DNA of 64,000 bases from CADCVT01 sp036389155 (GTDB lineage Bacteria > Actinomycetota > Thermoleophilia > Solirubrobacterales > Solirubrobacteraceae), in the NCBI GenBank assembly GCA_036389155.1, contig DASVQN010000017.1:1-64000 (forward strand), read 5' to 3'. Numbering within the stretch: the stretch's first letter is position 1; every line of letters begins with the position of its first letter. Shown one piece after another: positions 57,067 through 64,000 of this stretch. The notes beneath the pieces are model-generated. The model was not told where the DNA came from. It did no database searches and worked only from the letters and a program-made list of their open reading frames with translations. Both the position numbers and the translations under genes were made by a program.

Positions 57067-59274
57067 GTGCGGCGCCGAGTCACCTTCTCGCGCAACGTCA
57101 CGCTCTCGCTGTCGCGAACGTGCCGGTGCTACTGCAAGTACTGCGCGTTCGCGACCCACCGCCCGCACCTCCAGGAGCCCGACGAGGTCGTCGCGCTCCT
57201 CGAGGGCGCGCGGCGCCGGCGGGTCAAGGAGCTGCTCGTCCTCACCGGCGAGGCACCCGACCATCACCCCGGCGTGCGGCGGCAGCTCGCCGAGTGGGGT
57301 CACGAGGACTTCACCGCGTACGTGGTCTGGGCGTGCGAGCGCGCCCTCGAGCGCGGCGTCCTGCCCCACACGAACCTCGGCGTCCTCGGCCGCGAGGATC
57401 TCGCCAGGCTGCGCGAGGTCACGGCGTCGCAGGGGCTGATGCTCGAGTCCGTCAACCCGGACCTCGTCGCCCACCAGGGCTCGCCGACCAAGCATCCGGC
57501 GGCCCGCCTCGACACGATCCGCGCCGCGGGCGAGCTGCGGATCCCCTTCACGAGCGGGATCCTCGTCGGGATCGGCGAGTCCGAGGAGGACCGCGTCGCG
57601 TCGCTGCGGGCGCTGGCGGCGGTGCACGAGGAGTTCGGGCACCTGCAGGAGGTCATCCTCCAGAACTTCGTCCCGCACCGGCGCTACTACGGCGAGGAGC
57701 CGGCGGAGATCGCGGCCGAGGCGGCCGAGGGCTTCTGGCGGACCGGGCTGCACGAGGGGCCGGTGGAGGACGCGCCCGCGTGGTCGTCGCCGGTGACGAT
57801 CGACGACATGAAGGGGCTCATCGCCGAGGCGCGGCGGCTGATGCCCGACGTGGGGATCCAGGTCCCGCCCAACCTCGCCGACTGGTGGCCGGAGCTGGTC
57901 GCGGCGGGCGCGACCGACCTCGGCGGCCTCAGCGCCAACGGCGACCACATCTCGCCCGAGCACCCGTTCCCGTCGCCGACGCAGGTCCGCAAGCGCCTGG
58001 CGCAGGACGGCGTCGCGCTGAGCGAGCGGCTGTGCGTCTACCCGCAGTACATCGCGCAGGACTGGGTCGCGCAGGGCGTGCTCGACGTGATCAAGACCGC
58101 GTACTGGTCGTTCATCCCGCGCCACGGCTCCGGCCGGCGCGACGACCGGGTGATCCGGCGCGACCTCGTGCCCGGCGCGATCGCCAAGGGGCGCGACGGC
58201 GAGTGGCTGTCTCCCGACGAGCTGACCGCGCTGTTCGCCGAGACGCGGCCCGAGGCCGTCGAGGACCTGCGCCAGGCCGCCGACGAGCTGCGCGCCGAGG
58301 TCGCGGGCGACGAGGTCACCTACGTCGTCAACCGCAACATCAACGTCTCCAACGTCTGCATCGTGGGGTGCGCGTTCTGCGGGTTCGGGCAGGGAAAGCG
58401 CTCGCCCGACGCCTACGAGCACGACCGCGACGAGTTCGTGCGGCGCGTCGAGGACGCGGTCGCGTTCGGCGCGACCGAGATCTGCATGCAGTCCGGGATC
58501 CATCCCGACTGGTCGCTCGAGGACTACGAGCGCTGGCTGCACATCGCGAAGGACGTCGCGCCCGACATCCACATGCACGCGTACTCGCCGATGGAGATCG
58601 CGCACATGGTCGACGTGAGCGGGCTGAAGCCGATCGAGGTGATGACGCGGCTGCGCTTCGCGGGGCTGGACTCGACGCCGGGGACGGCGGCGGAGGTGCT
58701 CCACGACGGCGTGCGCGAGCGGATCTCGCCGAACAAGCTGCCGGTGGCGCGCTGGGTGGAGATCATCGAGGCCTCGCACGCGGCGGGCCTGCGCTCGACC
58801 TCGACGGTGATGTTCGGCCACGTGGAGGAGCCGTGGGAGCTGGCCGAGCACATGCGCGTGATCCGCGAGCTGCAGGAGCGCACCGGCGGCATCACCGAGT
58901 TCGTCCCGCTCTCGTTCATCCCGTTCCACACGCTGCTCGGGCGCACGCACGGCGTCGAGGAGATCTCCCGGGAGGAGAACCTCAAGCACACCGCGGTCTT
59001 CCGGCTGGCGCTGGGGCGGTCGATCCGCAACGTGCAGGCGTCGTGGGTGAAGATGGGGCTCGATGCCGCGACCGAGGCGCTGCGCTGGGGCGTCAACGAC
59101 CTCGGCGGCACGCTCATGGAGGAGTCGATCAGCCGGATGGCCGGCTCCTACCACGGCGTGAAGCTGATGCCGGAGGACTTCGTCGCCGCGGCGCACCGCG
59201 CCGGGCGGCCGGCCGCCGAGCGCACGACGCTCTACGAGATCCGCCGCAGGCACCCGCTGCAGCTCGCGGCGTAG
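57067..59274 (+). CDS. fbiC: FO synthase FbiC (fused CofG-CofH)
   Basis: 735-residue fused radical-SAM protein that makes 7,8-didemethyl-8-hydroxy-5-deazariboflavin, the chromophore of coenzyme F420. The CofG half (about 1-335) starts near TCRCYCKYCAF (Cys19, Cys23, Cys26). The CofH half (about 400-735) has NVCIVGCAFCGFG (Cys431, Cys435, Cys438). Both clusters are intact. It is shorter than mycobacterial FbiC (about 850) by lacking an N-terminal extension. The GTG at 57067 lies 7 nt after TAGACT. Convergent with cofE, 3 bp apart. Confidence 0.93.
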   Translation: MRRRVTFSRNVTLSLSRTCRCYCKYCAFATHRPHLQEPDEVVALLEGARRRRVKELLVLTGEAPDHHPGVRRQLAEWGHEDFTAYVVWACERALERGVLPHTNLGVLGREDLARLREVTASQGLMLESVNPDLVAHQGSPTKHPAARLDTIRAAGELRIPFTSGILVGIGESEEDRVASLRALAAVHEEFGHLQEVILQNFVPHRRYYGEEPAEIAAEAAEGFWRTGLHEGPVEDAPAWSSPVTIDDMKGLIAEARRLMPDVGIQVPPNLADWWPELVAAGATDLGGLSANGDHISPEHPFPSPTQVRKRLAQDGVALSERLCVYPQYIAQDWVAQGVLDVIKTAYWSFIPRHGSGRRDDRVIRRDLVPGAIAKGRDGEWLSPDELTALFAETRPEAVEDLRQAADELRAEVAGDEVTYVVNRNINVSNVCIVGCAFCGFGQGKRSPDAYEHDRDEFVRRVEDAVAFGATEICMQSGIHPDWSLEDYERWLHIAKDVAPDIHMHAYSPMEIAHMVDVSGLKPIEVMTRLRFAGLDSTPGTAAEVLHDGVRERISPNKLPVARWVEIIEASHAAGLRSTSTVMFGHVEEPWELAEHMRVIRELQERTGGITEFVPLSFIPFHTLLGRTHGVEEISREENLKHTAVFRLALGRSIRNVQASWVKMGLDAATEALRWGVNDLGGTLMEESISRMAGSYHGVKLMPEDFVAAAHRAGRPAAERTTLYEIRRRHPLQLAA

Positions 59275-59277
59275 CGC

Positions 59278-60000
59278 CTAGCGGAACAGGTCCTCGGCGG
59301 GCGGGCGCAGGAGTGCTGCCACCCCTGGCCCGTCCCCCTCGGTGACGTGCCGCTCGAGCCCGGTGACGACGACGGCGGGCTGGCGGGAGTCCTTGGTGCG
59401 CGCGAGGTCGGCCGCGGCGGCGGCCTCGTCGGCGATGGCGATCCAGGTCGCCTTCAGCTCGCGGCCGTGGGGGTCTTCGCGCCCGCGCCAGTCGTCGAGC
59501 GGGGCAAGGCCGGCGATCCCGATGGCGACGTCGACCTGGCCGTGGCGCCACGCGCGGCCGAAGGAGTCGGCGACCACGACGGCGGCTTTGACCCCGAGCT
59601 GCTTGCGGATGGCGCGTGCCGAGGCGTCGGGGTCGAGCGGGAGGAGGACGAGCGTGCCCGGCTGTGCGTTGGACGCGTCGACGCCCGCGTTCGCGCAGAC
59701 GAAGCCGTGGCGCGTGCGGCAGATGAGGACGCCCCGCTCGGCGCGGACGATCTCCTCGGACTCGTCGAGCACGACCTGCACGTGGCGCGCGTCGTCCTTG
59801 CCCTGCTCGCGCGCGACGCGCTGCGCCTCCGCGCCGGGTGTCACGTCGTCGAGGCGCACCACACGCCCCTCGGCCTTCGACACGACCTTGTGCGCGAGCA
59901 CGAGGACGTCGCCGTCGGCCACGCGGCCGCGCAGGAGCGCACCGAGGTCGTCGCCGGGCCGGATCTCGGCGATGCCGTCGAGGGCGCGGGCGGCGATCAC
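59278..60000 (-). CDS. cofE: F420-0:gamma-glutamyl ligase CofE
   Basis: 240-residue ligase that adds glutamates to F420-0. DVLVLAHKVVSKAEGRVVRL, VLDESEEIVRAERGVLICRT and AAVVVADSFGRAWRHGQVDV match the CofE/FbiB N-terminal domain. No C-terminal nitroreductase domain as in FbiB. The GTG at 60000 overlaps the cofC TGA (GTGA). Last gene of the npdG-cofD-cofC-cofE array. Confidence 0.9.
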   Translation of the reverse strand: MIAARALDGIAEIRPGDDLGALLRGRVADGDVLVLAHKVVSKAEGRVVRLDDVTPGAEAQRVAREQGKDDARHVQVVLDESEEIVRAERGVLICRTRHGFVCANAGVDASNAQPGTLVLLPLDPDASARAIRKQLGVKAAVVVADSFGRAWRHGQVDVAIGIAGLAPLDDWRGREDPHGRELKATWIAIADEAAAAADLARTKDSRQPAVVVTGLERHVTEGDGPGVAALLRPPAEDLFR

Positions 60001-60722
60001 GCGCTCACGCGCTGGACGGCGGCGAGGTCGTCCGGCGTGTCGACGTCGAGCAGCAGGCCGGGGACCTCGTCGAGGACCGCGGCGGGCGCGAGCCCGAGGT
60101 GACGGTCGCGGCTGCCCGGGCCGAAGGCGGGGTGGATGGCGTCCGGCGGGGAGAGGAGGAGCGCGTTCGTGCCGGTGCCGTGGCGGTCGGGGACGACGAC
60201 GACCCCCGGGCCGGGGTGGCGCTCGAGCAGGCCGTCGACCTCGTCGCCGGAGAGGAGCGGGCAGTCGCCGGGGACGAGCAGCGCGCGCGTCGCGCCGAGC
60301 TCGAGCGCCCGCGCGATGCCGAGCTCGGCGGCGGCGTTGTGCCCCGCGAGGACGGGCTCCTCGACGACCTCGAAGCCGTGGGCCGTGGCCGCCGCCCGCG
60401 CCGACGGGTCGGCGGTGACGACGAGGACGGCGTCGAGCCGCCGCGCGGCCGCGAGCGCGTCGAGGACGCGCTCGGCCATCGACGCGGCGAGCGACGCGCG
60501 CTCCGCGTCGGCCAGCGCCGGCGCAGCGCCCGCCGTCGCGTCCGCTTCGCAGAGCGGGCTCGCCTCGCCGGCGCGCGGAGCGGCCGCTTCGCGCGCGCCC
60601 GGAGCGGCCACTTCGCGCGCGCCCGACGCGGCCGCTTCGCGCGCGCCCGGCGCCGCTCCTGCACCCAAGCGCGACTTCGCGCTCTCGAAGCGCTTGATCG
60701 GGAGGATCGCGACGGTGGCCAC
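59997..60722 (-). CDS. cofC: 2-phospholactate/PEP guanylyltransferase CofC with Ala-rich insert
   Basis: 241-residue nucleotidyltransferase that activates a phospho-C3 acid for F420 synthesis. The N-terminus VAILPIKRFESAKSRLG and LLVPGDCPLLSGDEVDGLLE (metal site) match CofC/FbiD. Between SRLG and LADAERASLAASMAERVL lies an insert of about 50 residues of GAREAAAP type repeats, absent from normal CofC. GTG at 60722 follows TAGCCT by 6 nt. In actinobacteria the substrate can be PEP in place of 2-phospholactate. Confidence 0.85.
   Translation of the reverse strand: MATVAILPIKRFESAKSRLGAGAAPGAREAAASGAREVAAPGAREAAAPRAGEASPLCEADATAGAAPALADAERASLAASMAERVLDALAAARRLDAVLVVTADPSARAAATAHGFEVVEEPVLAGHNAAAELGIARALELGATRALLVPGDCPLLSGDEVDGLLERHPGPGVVVVPDRHGTGTNALLLSPPDAIHPAFGPGSRDRHLGLAPAAVLDEVPGLLLDVDTPDDLAAVQRVSA
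60578..60649. repeat. Three 24-bp tandem repeats inside cofC
   Basis: Units at 60578-60601, 60602-60625 and 60626-60649 differ by one to three bases and keep the frame, adding eight residues per unit (GAREAAAP-type) to CofC. Unit length is a multiple of three, so copy number can vary without breaking the gene. Confidence 0.7.
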
Positions 60723-60728
60723 GGCGCG

Positions 60729-60734
60729 AGGCTA
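60729..60734 (-). promoter_or_regulatory. -10-like TAGCCT built on the cofD stop codon
   Basis: Minus-strand TAGCCT begins with the cofD TAG and ends 6 nt before the cofC GTG, an internal promoter candidate. Confidence 0.45.
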
Positions 60735-61685
60735 CTGCGGAGCGGCTCGGCTCCCCGCTAGCCCGAGGGCGAACTCGAGCGTCTCTCGCGCCACCCGCTC
60801 GCGGCTCGCCGCGTCCGCCATCAGCGTGCCCGTGACGAGCGACGTCACGTCGAGCTCCGCGCGCTCGTCGGTGACGATCCCGTCGACGAGGCCGGCGTAC
60901 GTCGAGGCGATGCCGCGCGCGTCCATCGTCTGCCCGGCCCACGCGAGGAACGCCGCGGTCGGGCCCTTGAGCACCTCGCCGTCGACGATCGGCGAGACGG
61001 CGACGACGGGCGCCGGAGCGCTGCGCAGCGCGTCCGCCATCCCCGGCACGGCGAGGATCGGCCCGATCGAGATCACGGGGTTCGACGGGCCGATGACGAT
61101 CGCCCGCGCCGCCGCGATCGCCTCGAGCGCCTCGAGCGGCGGCGACGCCGCGCGGACGCCGTCGTAGTCGACGCCCTCCACCGGCCCCGCGCCGCCGCGG
61201 CGGATCATGAACTCCTGGAACGCCCACCACTCCCCGCCGGCCAGCACGCGCGTGCGCACGGGCGCGTCGCTCATCGGCACGACGCGGCCGCTCACGCCGA
61301 GCGCCGTGCGCAGCTCGTCGAGCGCCTCCGTGAGCCGCGCGCCGCCGGCCAGCCGCTCCGCCCGTCGCAGGCACACGGCGAGGTCGCGGTCGCCGAGGTT
61401 GAACCAGACGTCGACGCCCAGCTCGCGCAGCATCTCCATCGCGTGGAACGTGTCGTCGCGCAGGCCCCACCCGCGCTCGTCGATGCGGTCGGCGAGCCAG
61501 TAGGTGACGAGGTCGGGGTCGGGGGAGACGTGCGCGCCGTAGATCTCCACGTCGTCCGCCGTGTTGGCGATCACGACGAGCTCTTCGCCGACGACGTCGA
61601 GCATCCCGCGCGCGAGCTTCGCTCCGCCCGTGCCGCCGGCGAGGACGACGACGGGCCTGTCCCGACGATCCTCCGCGGCGCCCAC
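60732..61685 (-). CDS. cofD: 2-phospho-L-lactate transferase CofD (FbiA)
   Basis: 317-residue enzyme that joins the activated C3 acid to FO. The N-terminal loop VVVLAGGTGGAKLARGML, LVVIANTADDVEIYGAHVSP and VIGPSNPVISIGPILAVPGM match CofD/FbiA. GTG at 61685 starts 2 nt after the npdG TAG. The first 14 residues are an extra tail. A normal-length member; its substrate follows CofC. Confidence 0.93.
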   Translation of the reverse strand: MGAAEDRRDRPVVVLAGGTGGAKLARGMLDVVGEELVVIANTADDVEIYGAHVSPDPDLVTYWLADRIDERGWGLRDDTFHAMEMLRELGVDVWFNLGDRDLAVCLRRAERLAGGARLTEALDELRTALGVSGRVVPMSDAPVRTRVLAGGEWWAFQEFMIRRGGAGPVEGVDYDGVRAASPPLEALEAIAAARAIVIGPSNPVISIGPILAVPGMADALRSAPAPVVAVSPIVDGEVLKGPTAAFLAWAGQTMDARGIASTYAGLVDGIVTDERAELDVTSLVTGTLMADAASRERVARETLEFALGLAGSRAAPQ

Positions 61686-61687
61686 CG

Positions 61688-62392
61688 CTACTTCTTCGGC
61701 TTCAGCGGCGGGAAGAGGTCGCCGTCGGGCAGGCCGGTGATCCGCACGCCCGCGTGCGTCTTGTAGCGCCCGTTGATCCCGATGAGCAGCGCGGTCAGCG
61801 GCTCGACGAGGCGGGCCATCTCCAGCGGCCCGGCGTCCACGCACCGCAGCCCCTCGATCAGCTCGATGATCCCGGCGATCCGCCGCTTGTCGTCGCGCTT
61901 GGCGCCGCAGACGAGGACGTCCTCGTCGAAGCGCGCGTCGAGGTCCTGGAGGACCGGGCCGGCGACGGTGTGCAGCGCGCTGACGACCCGGACGCCGTCC
62001 GGCACCATCTCCTGCGCGGCCTGCGCGCACGAGCCCTGCCAGATGCCGATCGTGCGCGTCGCCTTGCCGCCGAGCGGCGCGGCGAGCGGGACGGTCGCGT
62101 CGACCACGATCTGCCCCTCGCGCAGCACCTCGCGCAGGTTCAGGAGGTTCTCGGCCTGGTTGCGCAGAGGGACGCACAGCAGCACGACCTCGTTCGCCTG
62201 CGCCGCCTCCTCGTTGACGCGGCCCTCGAACGTGCCGGAGGGCACCTTCTCCCGCGCGCGCTCGGTCGCCTCCTCGGCGCGACCGGCGTCGCGCGAGCCG
62301 ATCACGACCGGCACCCCCGCGGCGCCCAGCCGCACGGCGAGGCCGAAGCCCAGCGCGCCCGTTCCGCCGATGATGGAGACGCCCTCAGGCAA
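61688..62392 (-). CDS. npdG: F420-dependent NADP oxidoreductase (NpdG/Fno)
   Basis: 234-residue Rossmann protein that moves hydride between F420 and NADP. SIIGGTGALGFGLAVRLGAA is the NADP loop, followed by VVIGSRDAGRAEEATERARE, DATVPLAAPLGGKATRTIGI and VSALHTVAGPVLQDLD. TTG at 62392, 8 nt after TACAGT, is preferred over TTG at 62422. It heads the F420 operon. Some relatives act in other reactions, but the setting makes the F420 role likely. Confidence 0.85.
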   Translation of the reverse strand: MPEGVSIIGGTGALGFGLAVRLGAAGVPVVIGSRDAGRAEEATERAREKVPSGTFEGRVNEEAAQANEVVLLCVPLRNQAENLLNLREVLREGQIVVDATVPLAAPLGGKATRTIGIWQGSCAQAAQEMVPDGVRVVSALHTVAGPVLQDLDARFDEDVLVCGAKRDDKRRIAGIIELIEGLRCVDAGPLEMARLVEPLTALLIGINGRYKTHAGVRITGLPDGDLFPPLKPKK

Positions 62393-62400
62393 GGCGGGCG

Positions 62401-62412
62401 ACTGTATAAGGT
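62401..62412. promoter_or_regulatory. Overlapping opposed -10 elements (npdG / thioesterase)
   Basis: Minus-strand TACAGT (plus 62401-62406) ends 8 nt before the TTG at 62392. Plus-strand TATAAG/TAAGGT (62405-62412) lies 12-14 nt before the ATG at 62425, slightly farther than at other sites. Confidence 0.4.
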
Positions 62413-62424
62413 GCGCTCGCAACG

Positions 62425-62781
62425 ATGGCTCCCGAAGGCGCCGAGCGCACCGACGAGTTCACGGTCGAGGGGATGCTCCTCACCGACGTGGGCGGCACGA
62501 TCCCGGTCAAGGTCCTCTCGACCCCCGGGATGATCGGCATGATGGAACGGTGCTCGGCGATGCTCGCGCTCGAGCACCTGCCCGAGGGCCAGGCGACGGT
62601 CGGGTTCGAGGTCTGCATCAAGCACGTCGGCGCGGCCGCCGAGGGCGCCGTCTGCACGGTGACGTCGAAGCTGCGCGAGGTGGCCGACGAGCGCAAGTGG
62701 CGCTTCGACGTCGAGGTCCGCGAGGGCGATCGCACGCTGGGCGTCGGCACGCACGAGCGCCGCGTCGTCAAGCGGGCATGA
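62425..62781 (+). CDS. FlK-like hot-dog thioesterase
   Basis: 118-residue single hot-dog protein. VKVLSTPGMIGMMERCSAMLALEHL is the family helix with the conserved Thr-Pro and Glu. VGFEVCIKHVGAAAEGAVCT and WRFDVEVREGDRTLGVGTHERRV complete the fold. It resembles fluoroacetyl-CoA thioesterase FlK and phenylacetyl-type homologues. Probably cleaves a small acyl-CoA, which would suit an organism rich in CoA-ester pathways. Divergent from npdG by 32 bp. Substrate unknown. Confidence 0.75.
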   Translation: MAPEGAERTDEFTVEGMLLTDVGGTIPVKVLSTPGMIGMMERCSAMLALEHLPEGQATVGFEVCIKHVGAAAEGAVCTVTSKLREVADERKWRFDVEVREGDRTLGVGTHERRVVKRA

Positions 62782-62811
62782 GCAACCAGTGAAGACGTCC
62801 TGAGCTGCGGG

Positions 62812-62817
62812 TATGGT
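62812..62817 (+). promoter_or_regulatory. -10-like TATGGT upstream of the gene at 62824
   Basis: TATGGT ends 6 nt before the ATG at 62824, with no Shine-Dalgarno. Confidence 0.5.
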
Positions 62818-62823
62818 GTATGC

Positions 62824-63108
62824 ATGCCCGATGACGCCCGCGACGCCGTCCCGCCCGCTCCTCCACCCCCTCCCGCCGAGGAGCACGGCATCAATCTCGG
62901 CCACGGCAGGGCGATCGGGGTGCGGCCCTTGATGATCGCGTCGCCCGCCGATGCGCCCGGGATTCCCAATGTTCCTGCGTCACCGGTGGCCGCCGTACCT
63001 GCGGCCGGCCCGGCCGCGGTGACCCCGAACGGAGGGGGCGGTGGCGACGGCACCTCTACCGCAACGTCTTCGGGCAGCGGTACCAGCTCGGCCGAACCCG
63101 ATCGGTGA
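62824..63108 (+). CDS. Short Pro/Ala/Ser-rich protein
   Basis: 94-residue low-complexity protein: a Pro-rich start (VPPAPPPPPAEEHGINLG), an Ala/Pro middle and a Gly/Thr/Ser tail (GGGGGDGTSTATSSGSGTSS). Probably disordered. The GTGA overlap with the next gene and a TATGGT hexamer 6 nt ahead of the ATG support it as real. It carries no signal peptide or membrane helix. Function unknown; likely made with the following membrane protein. Confidence 0.5.
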   Translation: MPDDARDAVPPAPPPPPAEEHGINLGHGRAIGVRPLMIASPADAPGIPNVPASPVAAVPAAGPAAVTPNGGGGGDGTSTATSSGSGTSSAEPDR

Positions 63109-63761
63109 TTCCGGACACCCTTCTCGGCCTCCTTCTCTTCATCGGCAGTATCGGCCCCGGCTATGTCTGGGTGCGCGTTGCCGAGGTTCGCCGCCCCCAA
63201 CAGCAGCGAACGGCGATCCTCGAGGCCGCGGAACTCGCCTTCGTAGGCCTGCTCTGCACGGCGACGGCCGCGATTGCCGTCCTGACGGTGGCTCGTGAAT
63301 GGAAGTGGCTCGGCGTGGATCTCGACGCTTTCGCGTCGGACGGCGGCGCGTACCTCATCGCCGAGCCCACCAGGGGGATCGGGGTGATACTCGCCATTCT
63401 CGTGCTCAGCTTCGCGCTCGCTCTGGCTGCGGCGCGCGTTTGGCATCGGGAGGCGGCGACGATCCTCCCGGGATACTCGGTATGGGACCGGCTGTTTCGC
63501 CTCGATGACGACAAGGTCGCGATCTACGCCGCGGTCGAGTTGCGCGATGGCCGCCGTTTCGCAGGTTACGTCTACGCATGGGACGTCGGCGCCGGCGAAG
63601 ACGATCGAGAACTTGCGCTGCACGCTCCGATCACGGTGCAACGTGCCGGCGAGGGCGCAGTAGCCCTTGACCCGCGATTCCACTTCTTGTCGCTGCGGCG
63701 CGATGACGTCGTGTGGCTATCGGTGGCACAGACACCGTCGCCGTTCGAGGACAAGGTATGA
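63105..63761 (+). CDS. Membrane protein, possibly DUF6338 family
   Basis: 218-residue protein. Three hydrophobic segments (LLGLLLFIGSIGPGYVWVRV, then ELAFVGLLCTATAAIAVLTV and GVILAILVLSFALALAAARV) are followed by a soluble C-terminal beta-rich domain (DKVAIYAAVELRDGRRFAGY). The layout fits the uncharacterised DUF6338 proteins (moderately sure). Codon use is somewhat less GC-extreme than its neighbours (for example GAA, GTA, TTT codons), hinting at transfer. GTG overlaps the preceding TGA. Its TGA overlaps the next ATG (ATGA), tying it to an HMG-CoA lyase. No function known. Confidence 0.6.
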   Translation: MIPDTLLGLLLFIGSIGPGYVWVRVAEVRRPQQQRTAILEAAELAFVGLLCTATAAIAVLTVAREWKWLGVDLDAFASDGGAYLIAEPTRGIGVILAILVLSFALALAAARVWHREAATILPGYSVWDRLFRLDDDKVAIYAAVELRDGRRFAGYVYAWDVGAGEDDRELALHAPITVQRAGEGAVALDPRFHFLSLRRDDVVWLSVAQTPSPFEDKV

Positions 63762-64000
63762 GCGACGGGCTCCCGCAGCGCGTCCGCATCCGCGAGGTCG
63801 GCCCTCGCGACGGCTTTCAGAACGAGCCCGAGGTCATCGCCACCGACGACAAGGTCGCGCTGATCGACTGCCTCGCGCGGACGGGGCTGCAGCGGCTGGA
63901 GGTCACGAGCTTCGTGCGGGCCGACGTCATCCCGCAGCTCGCCGACGGGCCGAAGGTCCTGGAGCGCATCGAGCCTCCGCAGGACGTCTCGCTCTCCGTC
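63758..64000 (+). CDS. Hydroxymethylglutaryl-CoA lyase (partial, N-terminus)
   Basis: The first 81 codons of a DRE-TIM metallolyase. The start RVRIREVGPRDGFQNEPEVI holds the RDGxQ active-site motif, and LIDCLARTGLQRLEVTSFVR follows, as in HMG-CoA lyases, which split HMG-CoA to acetyl-CoA and acetoacetate in leucine breakdown. The rest lies beyond the window. The start ATG overlaps the TGA of the membrane gene. Confidence 0.85.
   Translation, partial: MSDGLPQRVRIREVGPRDGFQNEPEVIATDDKVALIDCLARTGLQRLEVTSFVRADVIPQLADGPKVLERIEPPQDVSLSV

Noticed and set aside
1..64000. tRNA, rRNA, insertion sequences, integrases or phage genes.
   Set aside because: I looked for cloverleaf-like sequence, transposase motifs and terminal repeats and saw none. 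A dedicated search could still find a divergent one.

Overview
The window is about 64 kb of very GC-rich, tightly packed bacterial chromosome. The longest gene-free stretches are about 155 bp (7559-7713 and 11054-11206). It looks like a Thermoleophilia-type actinobacterium (Solirubrobacter/Conexibacter relatives). The grounds are a coenzyme F420 biosynthesis cluster with a fused FbiC, a MeaA-type ethylmalonyl-CoA mutase, a GTP-dependent PEP carboxykinase, a group-3 (SigB/F-like) sigma factor, secreted RTX-repeat proteins and many GTG/TTG starts. The lineage is inferred from gene content only.

Layout. 1-2.4 kb: ferredoxin-like protein and a two-subunit acyl-CoA ligase of the succinate/malate-CoA ligase family. 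2.4-5.9 kb: RTX-repeat protein, FAD-linked oxidase, LuxR-type regulator. 5.9-9.5 kb: malyl/beta-methylmalyl-CoA lyase, MaoC (mesaconyl-CoA hydratase-like), PEPCK. 9.5-18.8 kb: ECF sigma factor with a long Ser/Gly/Asp tail, a secreted metzincin-like protein with repeated cysteine-paired domains, an ABC exporter and a second RTX-repeat protein. 18.8-31.8 kb: mixed metabolism (enoyl-CoA hydratase, MobA, MoaA, GDPD with a CDP-glycerol transferase, mannitol dehydrogenase with a HAD phosphatase, SDR, HD-GYP, F420-type LLM oxidoreductase, regulators). 31.8-34.9 kb: small membrane protein, MeaB, ethylmalonyl-CoA mutase. 34.9-37.7 kb: methyltransferase, MBL hydrolase, ClpS, sigma factor. 37.7-45.8 kb: glycosyltransferase island with a duplicated divergent GT4/GT2 pair and a nucleotidyltransferase-domain protein. 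45.8-49.3 kb: crotonyl-CoA carboxylase/reductase and a MarR-MFS operon. 49.4-57.1 kb: lipoproteins, exonuclease/GIY-YIG protein, YgfZ, small proteins, substrate-binding protein, MIP channel. 57.1-62.4 kb: F420 biosynthesis (fbiC, cofE, cofC, cofD) with a putative F420/NADP oxidoreductase. 62.4-64 kb: FlK-like thioesterase, two unknowns and the start of an HMG-CoA lyase.

How the genes fit together. Crotonyl-CoA carboxylase/reductase (46 kb), ethylmalonyl-CoA mutase with MeaB (32-35 kb), a MaoC mesaconyl-CoA hydratase candidate and malyl/methylmalyl-CoA lyase (6-7.5 kb) supply most of the ethylmalonyl-CoA route of acetyl-CoA assimilation, scattered over about 40 kb. The CoA ligase and PEPCK could connect its products to malate and gluconeogenesis. 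F420 made at 57-62 kb could serve the LLM oxidoreductase at 29-30 kb and the putative F420/NADP oxidoreductase at 62 kb.

Sequence architecture. Many start codons, including both partners of several divergent pairs separated by only 18-27 bp, lie 6-10 nt downstream of a TANNNT hexamer. That is what leaderless transcription would give. In three divergent pairs the two opposed hexamers share one TA step. Several convergent neighbours end in one shared CTAG, so their stop codons overlap. Three genes (31.2, 44.9 and 54.7 kb) show single-base frame breaks that may be real or may be assembly errors.
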